A stretch of 5,889 nt of DNA from positions 1 through 5,889 of the forward strand of contig CAMBRJ010000204.1 of assembly GCA_945870175.1 (NCBI GenBank). The letters run 5' to 3'. Positions 1-5,333 of this stretch are shown in pieces. Numbering within the stretch: position 1 is the stretch's first letter; every line of letters starts with the position of its first letter. The stretch is from Gemmatimonas phototrophica. GTDB lineage: Bacteria > Gemmatimonadota > Gemmatimonadetes > Gemmatimonadales > Gemmatimonadaceae. The notes beneath the pieces are model-generated. The model did no database searches and was not told the DNA's origin. It worked only from the letters and a program-made list of their open reading frames with translations. The position numbers and the translations under genes are program-made.

Positions 1-204
1 GGCGCCGATGAAGTCGCGCGCGTAGCCCATGCGGGGAACACGCTCTTTCTGCTTTTGCAGAATCTACATCGTGACTTCAGCGAGGTAGTCGAGCATCAGG
101 TAATCGACCTGACCGCCTTCCACCTGGCGACGCGGCGCTTCCAGCCAGTCGCCCCAGAAGCCCTGACCGCTGGCGACGCGCACGACGCGCGATGAATCGG
201 ACAT
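1..204 (-). pseudogene. AtuA-family (DUF1446) acyl-CoA/terpene utilisation gene, 5' part, interrupted by an in-frame amber codon
   Basis: The frame starts at ATG 204-202 and runs off the left edge. The first 46 residues include GQGFWGDWLEAPRRQ and DYLMLDYLAEVTM, which fit the N-terminus of the AtuA/DUF1446 family. This family is found beside acyl-CoA carboxylases in acyclic terpene and branched-chain degradation clusters, and its biochemical role is poorly defined. Codon 47 is TAG (66-64). The same frame then continues without a stop for 21 codons (ILQKQKERVPRMGYARDFIG...), still family-like, so the stop sits inside a conserved block where I recall Ser-Ile-Leu as usual. TCG to TAG is a single-base change. 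The start is well supported: GGAG at 213-210 lies 5 bases upstream, and ATG overlaps the carboxylase stop as TGATG, implying translational coupling. A nonsense mutation, a sequencing error or a readthrough codon are all possible. Family assignment is from memory of its motifs; most of the gene is outside the window. Confidence 0.72.
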
Positions 205-1838
205 CAGTACTCCGTGCCGGGAACCGGCGCGCCGTAGGTCGGCATGGGGGGCAGAACGAAGGCACCGAGATGCGGCCCAGTGTTCTGGGCAGCCGCACGC
301 AGCGCAAGCGCCAGCATCGTGCGGGTGTCTTCGGGATAGCAGATTGCATCGACAAAGCCACGCGCGGCGGCGTAGCGCGCATCGAGCTGTGTTTCGTAGT
401 CCGCGCGCATCTGCGCGGCCGACTCGAGCACTTCGGGTGACGGATCGACCCCCGCCTTCTTCGCCGCATCGAGCGCCGGGCCATGCACCGCACCCACGGC
501 CGCCTCGCCCTCCATCACCGCCATGCGGCCGGTCGGCCAACTGAAGATGAAGTCGGGATCGAAGCCCTGCCCGGCCATCGCATAGTATCCGGCGCCACTG
601 GCATGGTTGACGGTGAGCACGATCTTCGGCACGCGCGCGCAGGCCATGGCTTCGACGAAGCGCGCCCCTGCGCGGATGATGCCTTCGTGCTCGGCGTCGG
701 GCCCTACCATGAATCCGGAGACGTCCTGCACGAACACGATGGGAATTCCCTGTCGATCGCAGCGCTCGATGAAGTACGCGACTTTCTCGGCACTCTCGGC
801 GTAGATGATGCCGCCGAACCGCGGACGCTCACCATCGCGCCCCTTGATGAGCCCGCGCTGGTTGGCCACGATGCCCACCGGAATACCTTCGATGCGCGCG
901 TCACCACAAATCATCTCCTTGGCGAGGTGCGGCTGGAATTCGTCGATGGCACCGTCGTCGAGTACCGCCTTCAGCACTGCATGCATGTCGTATGACATGC
1001 GATGATCCGCCGGCAAGACGTCGTACAACGCGGACGGCGGGACGGCCGGCGGCCGGTACGTTGCGGCAACGCTGGGTAGCGGCTTCGGCAACCGGGCCAC
1101 CAGCTCGCGCAACTTGTCGAGGCACTGTGCGTCGTCGTCAAGCGCATAGTGCGCCACGCCCGAGATCTCGGTGTGCGTCACCGCGCCGCCCAGCGTCTCG
1201 CCGTCGACCGTCTGTCCCGTCGCGCCCTTCACGAGATTCGGACCGCCCAAACCCATGAATGACGTGCCCTTCACCATCAGGATCACGTCGCTCAACGCGG
1301 GGAGATACGCCCCGCCCGCGACGCACTGTCCCATGACGGCGGCGAACTGCGGGATCCGCAGGTACCGTCGCATGATCGAGTTGTAATAGAAAATGCGCGC
1401 AGCGCCGAACTGACCGGGGAACACCCCACCTTGATACGGCAGGTTCACGCCCGCCGAGTCGACCAGGTAGATGATCGGGATACGGCAGCGCATGGCGACT
1501 TCCTGCGCGCGCAGAATCTTGGTGATTGTCTCGGGCCACCACGAGCCGGCTTTCACCGTCGCGTCATTGGCGACCACGACCACCTCGCGACCGTCGACGA
1601 TCGCAATGCCCGTGATGACGCCGGCGCCGGGAGCCTGCCCTTCGTAGCGGTCGTAGGCGACCAGCAGGCCGATCTCGAGGAACGGTGTTCCTGGATCGGC
1701 GAGGCGCTCCACGCGCTCACGTGCGGTCAACTTTCCTTGTTTGTGCTGCTTCTCGATCTTGTCCGGTCCGCCCCCGAGTCGGAGGCGGGCTTCCAGCGCG
1801 CGAACGTCGTCAGCGAGCCGGCGAAGCCGCCCGCTCAC
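204..1838 (-). CDS. Acyl-CoA carboxylase carboxyltransferase (beta) subunit, methylcrotonyl/geranyl-CoA carboxylase-like
   Basis: This 544-residue protein is the carboxyltransferase subunit of a biotin-dependent acyl-CoA carboxylase. It would move CO2 from carboxybiotin, carried by a separate alpha subunit not seen here, onto an acyl-CoA in the cytoplasm. Both crotonase-like halves are present. The N-terminal half has GKLTARERVERL (35-46), VANDATVKAGSWWP (89-102), DSAGVNLPYQ (127-136) and the oxyanion-hole region MGQCVAGGAYLPALSD (169-184). The C-terminal half has FVQDVSGFMVG (369-379) and NHASGAGYYAMAG (411-423). The VANDATVK block, the insert ending in VFP, and the GAGYYAMAG loop match methylcrotonyl- or geranyl-CoA carboxylase beta subunits better than PccB, in which I expect a DSGGARIQEG-type loop. 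The mutase neighbours would suggest propionyl-CoA instead, so the substrate stays open. Length is normal for the family. The GTG start at 1838-1836 overlaps the preceding stop as GTGA; no other start codon gives a full-length N-terminus, and an AGGA lies just upstream. Confidence 0.95.
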   Translation of the reverse strand: MSGRLRRLADDVRALEARLRLGGGPDKIEKQHKQGKLTARERVERLADPGTPFLEIGLLVAYDRYEGQAPGAGVITGIAIVDGREVVVVANDATVKAGSWWPETITKILRAQEVAMRCRIPIIYLVDSAGVNLPYQGGVFPGQFGAARIFYYNSIMRRYLRIPQFAAVMGQCVAGGAYLPALSDVILMVKGTSFMGLGGPNLVKGATGQTVDGETLGGAVTHTEISGVAHYALDDDAQCLDKLRELVARLPKPLPSVAATYRPPAVPPSALYDVLPADHRMSYDMHAVLKAVLDDGAIDEFQPHLAKEMICGDARIEGIPVGIVANQRGLIKGRDGERPRFGGIIYAESAEKVAYFIERCDRQGIPIVFVQDVSGFMVGPDAEHEGIIRAGARFVEAMACARVPKIVLTVNHASGAGYYAMAGQGFDPDFIFSWPTGRMAVMEGEAAVGAVHGPALDAAKKAGVDPSPEVLESAAQMRADYETQLDARYAAARGFVDAICYPEDTRTMLALALRAAAQNTGPHLGAFVLPPMPTYGAPVPGTEY

Positions 1839-2248
1839 GCGTCCTGCTGCTGACGCGACGCAAACCAGTCGCGGATGTAGTCCACGAGGTCCTGCGTGCT
1901 CGTTCCCGGGCCGAACAGGCGGGCCACGCCGCGCTGCTGGAGGGAATCCATGTCTTCCTTCGGAATGATTCCACCGCCAGTGAGCAGGATGTCGTCGCGG
2001 CCGGCTTCAACGAGCAGATCGCGGACCCGCGGGAAGAGGGTCATGTGGGCGCCGCTCAGAATCGAGAGGCCGACGACGTCTACGTCTTCCTGAATGGCCG
2101 CCGAGGCGATCATCTCGGGGGTTTGGTGCAAACCGGTATAGATCACTTCCATGCCGGCGTCACGGAGCGCGGCAGCCACCACCTTGGCGCCGCGATCATG
2201 GCCGTCGAGGCCAGGCTTGGCCACGAGCACGCGAATGGGTCGAGTCAT
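1835..2248 (-). CDS. B12-binding small subunit of a methylmalonyl-CoA mutase-family acyl-CoA mutase
   Basis: This 137-residue protein is a free-standing cobalamin-binding domain that binds adenosylcobalamin and joins the separately encoded large subunit to form an acyl-CoA mutase. The base-off/His-on B12 signature is complete. DGHDRG (residues 15-20) supplies DxHxxG, with His17 as the predicted lower axial cobalt ligand. LSILSGAH (61-68) is the SxL segment, and TGGGIIP (90-96) is the GG loop against the nucleotide tail. Length matches split-type small subunits such as IcmB or archaeal MCM beta, rather than the B12 domain of a single-chain mutase. The gene follows the methyltransferase after a 76-base gap and overlaps the carboxylase by GTGA. 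No Shine-Dalgarno is visible before ATG 2248-2246; the preceding bases are pyrimidine-rich. Its natural partner is the large subunit at 3627-5333, although an unseen second large subunit elsewhere cannot be excluded. Confidence 0.95.
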   Translation of the reverse strand: MTRPIRVLVAKPGLDGHDRGAKVVAAALRDAGMEVIYTGLHQTPEMIASAAIQEDVDVVGLSILSGAHMTLFPRVRDLLVEAGRDDILLTGGGIIPKEDMDSLQQRGVARLFGPGTSTQDLVDYIRDWFASRQQQDA

Positions 2249-2275
2249 CGGAGGGCTAACGGGAAAGGACCCGGA

Positions 2276-2291
2276 GTCGGGCGCCGCCGAC
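2276..2291. repeat. Inverted repeat GTCGG-N6-CCGAC in the gap before the B12-binding subunit gene
   Basis: In the 76-base gap 2249-2324, GTCGG (2276-2280) and CCGAC (2287-2291) form a perfect 5-base inverted repeat around a 6-base spacer. A very similar element lies in the other intergenic gap at 3134-3148; the two share the flanking words AGTCGGG and CGCCGAC. It could be an operator half-site pair or a weak hairpin. There is no T-tract, so a terminator is unlikely. Short GC-rich palindromes arise easily by chance in this base composition. Nothing else recognisable is in this gap. Confidence 0.22.
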
Positions 2292-2324
2292 GCGAGGATT
2301 CCGCTCGGCAGCCCTTCAAGCTAC

Positions 2325-3080
2325 TCAACCGTCCTTACGCGCCACCAGCAGCATTTCGCTGGATTTGCGCGTCAGCGGCCGTTCCGTCCAGGCGTCGAAG
2401 GCCTGCTCGACGACTAAACCGACCTCTTGCATTCGGGCCGCCAACTCCGACGCCGAGTACAGACGGATGCGGTGCGTCCGCTCCCCCTCACCCTTCGGCC
2501 CGCGCCACGTAGACGTGATCTCCAGGAAGCCCGACAGCGGGTCGAACCGGCGTTCCTGACCAAACACGGTACCGTCCGCAGTGCTCCACCAGTCACGGGC
2601 CAGAAAGCGCGCCATGACGCCATCGCGACTGCCGCCGTGCCAGATCAGCACGCCCCCCGGTTTGAGGACCCGTGCGAACTGGGCCAGCACCTTTCGGTCG
2701 TCGTACGGGTCATCGAAGAATCCGAAGGACGTGAAGAGGTTGACCACGGCATCGAAGCGCCCGGTCCACTTCGCCGGCAGCTTTCTCATGTCGCCCTTCG
2801 TGTAGCGCAGGGTCTTGCCGGTGCCCCGGTGCTTGGCGACCTCGAGCAGGGGCTTCGAGTAATCGAGCCCGTCGACGTCGAAACCCGCCTCGGCCAACAG
2901 ATGCGCATGGCGCCCCTGACCGCACGGACAATCGAGGATGCGAGCGCCTGAGGGCAACTCCAGTACGTCGAGGAGACGCGAGACCTCGCGACGATCCTGC
3001 ACGAGATCGAACAGGGGCTCGTACTCGTGGAGATACTGCGCGTCGAAGTGTGTCGCCCACCAAGGGGTAGTCGTCTTCAT
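2325..3080 (-). CDS. Class I SAM-dependent methyltransferase
   Basis: This 251-residue protein is probably a soluble methyltransferase that moves the methyl group of S-adenosylmethionine to an unidentified substrate. The Rossmann-fold motifs are clear. Motif I is ILDCPCGQGRHA (48-59), the acidic residue after strand 2 is Asp73 in DGLDYS, a GDMRKLP segment (96-102) precedes motif II, FDAVVNLFTSFGFF (109-122), and LKPGG (139-143) is the usual loop before strand 5. The N-terminus is rich in aromatic residues (PWWATHFDAQYLHEYEPLFD), which resembles the substrate lid of small-molecule methyltransferases. There is no signal peptide or membrane segment. The gene is divergent from the BLUF gene and first in the apparent unit that continues into the B12-binding subunit, carboxylase and AtuA-like genes. 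ATG 3080-3078 has no good Shine-Dalgarno. I see no sequence link between this enzyme and B12 or acyl-CoA chemistry, and the true substrate is unknown. Confidence 0.9.
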   Translation of the reverse strand: MKTTTPWWATHFDAQYLHEYEPLFDLVQDRREVSRLLDVLELPSGARILDCPCGQGRHAHLLAEAGFDVDGLDYSKPLLEVAKHRGTGKTLRYTKGDMRKLPAKWTGRFDAVVNLFTSFGFFDDPYDDRKVLAQFARVLKPGGVLIWHGGSRDGVMARFLARDWWSTADGTVFGQERRFDPLSGFLEITSTWRGPKGEGERTHRIRLYSASELAARMQEVGLVVEQAFDAWTERPLTRKSSEMLLVARKDG

Positions 3081-3133
3081 CCCGACACGCTAGATACCCA
3101 AACGGTCCCACACAAGTCGCCAGCCATCCCGCA

Positions 3134-3148
3134 GTCGGGGTCGCCGAC
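3134..3148. repeat. Inverted repeat GTCGG-N5-CCGAC in the divergent control region
   Basis: GTCGG (3134-3138) and CCGAC (3144-3148) are perfect inverted arms around GGTCG. The element lies 35 bases before the BLUF start codon. With its flanks it shares the words AGTCGGG and CGCCGAC, at almost the same spacing (2 rather than 3 bases between them), with the repeat at 2276-2291. It is a possible operator shared by both intergenic gaps, or chance. Confidence 0.22.
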
Positions 3149-3152
3149 AGGA

Positions 3153-3162
3153 AGACCGGTCT
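3153..3162. promoter_or_regulatory. Perfect 10-base palindrome upstream of the BLUF gene
   Basis: AGACCGGTCT reads identically on both strands and lies 20 bases before the BLUF start codon, between the inverted repeat at 3134-3148 and the ribosome binding site. Its place fits an operator for a dimeric repressor overlapping the transcription start. It does not extend beyond 10 bases, so chance is a real possibility. Confidence 0.2.
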
Positions 3163-3173
3163 CGAACGTGAGC

Positions 3174-3176
3174 GGA
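3174..3176 (+). promoter_or_regulatory. Shine-Dalgarno core of the BLUF gene (decides the start)
   Basis: GGA within AGCGGA sits 6 bases upstream of ATG 3183-3185. This favours that ATG over the in-frame GTG at 3168 and over the longer in-frame opening that begins at 3027, which would run backwards through the divergent methyltransferase start. Confidence 0.55.
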
Positions 3177-3182
3177 AATGCC

Positions 3183-3620
3183 ATGCATACCATCCGTCTG
3201 ATCTATGCCAGCGATGCGCGTGAGGACCTGCGCTACCGCGATTTCGTGACCATCATGGATACCGCGGCCGAGACCAACCGGGAGAGCGCCATCACGGGCA
3301 TCTTATGCTACGGCGGTGGCCAGTTCCTGCAAGCGCTCGAGGGGGAACGGCTCGCCGTGAACGCGCTCTACCATCGCATCGCGAAGGATCCTCGACACGC
3401 AAACTGTCAGTTGCTGAGTGTCGAGGAGATTAGCACGCGCGACTTCGCCGAATGGTCGATGAAGATCGTGGATTGGAACGACGCGGTCACGGCAGCGCGT
3501 CAGACGATGCTCCTCAGGCACTCCGGTGCCAGACAGTTCGATCCCGCACACATGAGCGGTCAGCAGGCGACGGGGTTTCTCCGTGATCTTGCCGCCATGG
3601 AACGCCTGCTGACCGAGTAG
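3183..3620 (+). CDS. Short stand-alone BLUF-domain blue-light receptor (FAD-binding)
   Basis: This 145-residue protein is a BLUF photoreceptor, a flavin-binding domain that senses blue light through a change in hydrogen bonding around FAD. It begins with the typical strand HTIRLIYAS, followed by ETNRESAITGILCY (30-43), GGGQFLQALEG (44-54), and FAEWSMKI (88-95). The residues of the photocycle are all present at the exact spacing of AppA: Tyr8 (AppA Tyr21), Asn32 (Asn45), Gln50 (Gln63), Trp91 (Trp104) and Met93 (Met106), so it should be photoactive. The domain fills about 100 residues. The remaining 45 form a short, partly helical tail with no recognised output domain, so signalling must go through a protein partner, as in PixD- or BlrB-type short BLUF proteins. 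It is the only plus-strand gene here, ending 6 bases from the mutase stop and divergent from the methyltransferase. The start at 3183 puts the conserved first strand at the N-terminus. Confidence 0.95.
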   Translation: MHTIRLIYASDAREDLRYRDFVTIMDTAAETNRESAITGILCYGGGQFLQALEGERLAVNALYHRIAKDPRHANCQLLSVEEISTRDFAEWSMKIVDWNDAVTAARQTMLLRHSGARQFDPAHMSGQQATGFLRDLAAMERLLTE

Positions 3621-3643
3621 CCGGGTCTAGAAGAACACCGGCT
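3619..3643. terminator. Hairpin spanning the convergent BLUF/mutase stop codons, possible bidirectional terminator
   Basis: The BLUF stop (3618-3620) and the mutase stop (3629-3627) are 6 bases apart. AGCCGG (3619-3624) pairs with CCGGCT (3638-3643), and two more pairs follow past a single bulged A (3637): G3625-C3636 and T3626-A3635, with an 8-base loop. Neither side has a T-tract, so it is not a standard intrinsic terminator. It could still pause polymerase or shield 3' ends in both directions. The right arm lies inside the mutase coding region, so chance is possible. Confidence 0.25.
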
Positions 3644-5333
3644 CGCGGTACGCTCCGAAGACGTCTTCCAGCGCAGCACGGATCTCATAAAGCGTGCAGT
3701 ACGCGCGCGCGCAATTCAAGATGTGGGGCACCACGTTCTCGGTGCCTCGCGCCGCGTTCCGGAGGGCGTCGAGCCGCTCCGCCACGAGCGCGTGGTCCCG
3801 CGAGGCGCGCATCGCCGCCAAGCGCTCGCGCTGTTCCGTCTCGGCGTACGCGCCAATGCGCAGAATCGGAATCGTGAGCTCGGGTTCGTCGGTGACGAAC
3901 TCATTGACGCCAACCACGAGCTTGCGGCGCTGCTCGATCTCCCACTGCTGACGCGACGCGCTTTCGGAGATCTTCTTCTGGAACCAGCCTTCCTCGAGCC
4001 CCTTCACGACCCCGCCGAATTCATCGATCTGCGCGAACAGCGCTTCGGCTTCCTGCTCCATCTGGTCGGTCAGTGCCTCGAGGTAGTAGGATCCGCCGAG
4101 CGGATCCATCACGTTCGGCACGCCCGTTTCGTAGGCGAGAATCTGCTGCGTACGCAACGCGACCTGCACTGCCTCTTCAGTCGGCAACGAGAGCGTCTCG
4201 TCCATAGAGTTGGTGTGCAGTGACTGCGTACCGCCAAGCACGGCGGCCAGCGCCTGATAGGCCACGCGCACGACGTTGTTGGTCGGCTGTTGCGCGGTAA
4301 GTGTGACGCCGGCCGTCTGCGAATGGAAGCGCATCATCCACGAGCGCGGATTCTTCGCACCGAACCGCTCCTTGAGGTGGCGCGCCCAAATGCGGCGCGC
4401 GGCGCGCAGCTTCGCGATCTCTTCGAAGAAGTCGTTGTGGATGTCCCAGAAGAACGACAGGCGCGGGGCGAATTCATCCACGTCGAGTCCACGTGCGACG
4501 CCGCGCTCCACATACGTGAAACCATCGGCGAGGGTGAAGGCGAGTTCCTGCGCCGCGGTGGCGCCCGCCTCACGGATGTGGTAGCCGGAGATCGAGATCG
4601 TATTCCAGTTCGGCGTGTGCTTCGCGCACCACTCGAAGCCATCCACAATCAGTCGGAGCGCCGGCTCGATCGGGAAGCACCAGGCATGCTGCGCCATGTA
4701 CTCCTTCAGGATGTCGTTCTGCACCGTTCCTTGGAGCTTGTCGGCACTGACGCCCTGCTTTTCGGCGGCGGCAATGTAGAAGCACAGCAGAATGATCGCC
4801 GGCCCGTTGATCGTCATCGACGTGGACACTTTATCGAGGGGAATGCCCTCGAACAGCGTCTCCATGTCGGCCATCGATGAGATCGACACGCCACACTTGC
4901 CCACTTCGCCTTCGGAGCGCGAATGGTCGGCATCGTATCCCATCAGCGTGGGGAAATCGAAGGCGACCGAGAGTCCGGTCTGCCCCTGCGACAAGAGGAA
5001 CTTGTAGCGTTGGTTCGTCTCGCGGGCGGTTCCAAACCCGGCGAACTGCCGCATCGTCCAGAGCTTGCCGCGATACCCGGTGGGATGAATCCCGCGGGTG
5101 AACGGCCACTGTCCCGGCAGCTCGAACGCCGAGCCGGCCGTGTCCTCAAGATCGAGCGCAGTGTACAGCGGCGGCACGTCGTTCGCCGAATTGGTGAAGG
5201 CGATGTCGCGCTTGCGACCCGACTCATACTGCTCTCGCCACTGTCCAACTTCACGGCGCAATCCGTCGAGCTCTTCCTGCTGCTGGCGGACTACATCCTC
5301 GAGATCCTGAATGGTCGTCATACGCTCATCCAT
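3627..5333 (-). CDS. Large catalytic subunit of a B12-dependent acyl-CoA mutase (methylmalonyl-CoA mutase family, isobutyryl-CoA mutase-like)
   Basis: This 568-residue protein is the TIM-barrel subunit of an adenosylcobalamin-dependent carbon-skeleton mutase, lacking the B12 domain encoded at 1835-2248. Family blocks are intact: TGYRGKLWTMRQFAGFGTA (85-103), GLSVAFDFPTLMGYD (120-134), QNDILKEYMAQ (205-215), SISGYHIREAGATA (247-260), FAPRLSFFWDIHNDFFEE (288-305), QTAGVTLTAQQP (339-350) and GGTQSLHTNSMDE (367-379). The conserved catalytic His is His252. Two substrate-pocket residues differ from methylmalonyl-CoA mutase: Phe97 replaces Tyr89 and Gln215 replaces Arg207 (P. shermanii numbering, identical spacing). 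Phe/Gln is the known isobutyryl-CoA mutase pair, and Arg207 normally binds the substrate carboxylate. I therefore predict isobutyryl-/butyryl-CoA interconversion rather than methylmalonyl-/succinyl-CoA. Residues 8-40 look like a coiled coil. ATG 5333 overlaps the GTPase gene by 8 bases; ATG 5321-5319, with GGA 7 bases upstream, may be the true start (564 residues). Confidence 0.95.
   Translation of the reverse strand: MDERMTTIQDLEDVVRQQQEELDGLRREVGQWREQYESGRKRDIAFTNSANDVPPLYTALDLEDTAGSAFELPGQWPFTRGIHPTGYRGKLWTMRQFAGFGTARETNQRYKFLLSQGQTGLSVAFDFPTLMGYDADHSRSEGEVGKCGVSISSMADMETLFEGIPLDKVSTSMTINGPAIILLCFYIAAAEKQGVSADKLQGTVQNDILKEYMAQHAWCFPIEPALRLIVDGFEWCAKHTPNWNTISISGYHIREAGATAAQELAFTLADGFTYVERGVARGLDVDEFAPRLSFFWDIHNDFFEEIAKLRAARRIWARHLKERFGAKNPRSWMMRFHSQTAGVTLTAQQPTNNVVRVAYQALAAVLGGTQSLHTNSMDETLSLPTEEAVQVALRTQQILAYETGVPNVMDPLGGSYYLEALTDQMEQEAEALFAQIDEFGGVVKGLEEGWFQKKISESASRQQWEIEQRRKLVVGVNEFVTDEPELTIPILRIGAYAETEQRERLAAMRASRDHALVAERLDALRNAARGTENVVPHILNCARAYCTLYEIRAALEDVFGAYREPVFF

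Larger units (their letters stand above)
3081..3182. promoter_or_regulatory. Divergent control region between the methyltransferase and BLUF genes
   Basis: These 102 bases separate two divergent start codons and must hold the BLUF promoter and probably that of the leftward unit. On the minus strand a -10-like TATCTA lies at 3096-3091, 10 bases before the methyltransferase ATG. If real, it would give a nearly leaderless transcript, in keeping with the missing Shine-Dalgarno. No convincing -35 box is correctly spaced, so this is only a candidate. Two inverted-repeat elements lie on the BLUF side (3134-3148 and 3153-3162). The inference rests mainly on gene orientation. Confidence 0.4.

Noticed and set aside
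205..540. Upstream extension of the AtuA-like frame to 540
   Set aside because: The extension runs through the carboxylase gene in another frame and is low-complexity arginine/glycine-rich. The family-like sequence starts right after ATG 204, which has GGAG at 5 bases.
2249..2324. Intrinsic terminator between the methyltransferase and the B12-binding subunit genes
   Set aside because: The only stem is 5 bases long with no following T-tract on the minus strand, so there is no support for transcription ending here.
1685..2512. 275-codon plus-strand open frame across the carboxylase start, B12-binding subunit and methyltransferase end
   Set aside because: It is antisense to three well-supported genes and has an arginine/alanine-rich composition without family motifs, as expected for a frame shadow in GC-rich DNA.
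3027..3182. In-frame N-terminal extension of the BLUF protein by 52 residues
   Set aside because: It would overlap the divergent methyltransferase start, has no family similarity, and ATG 3183 has a suitable Shine-Dalgarno and puts the conserved first BLUF strand at the N-terminus.
4290..4880. 196-codon plus-strand open frame inside the mutase
   Set aside because: It is antisense to a highly conserved catalytic region of the mutase and has no recognisable motif.
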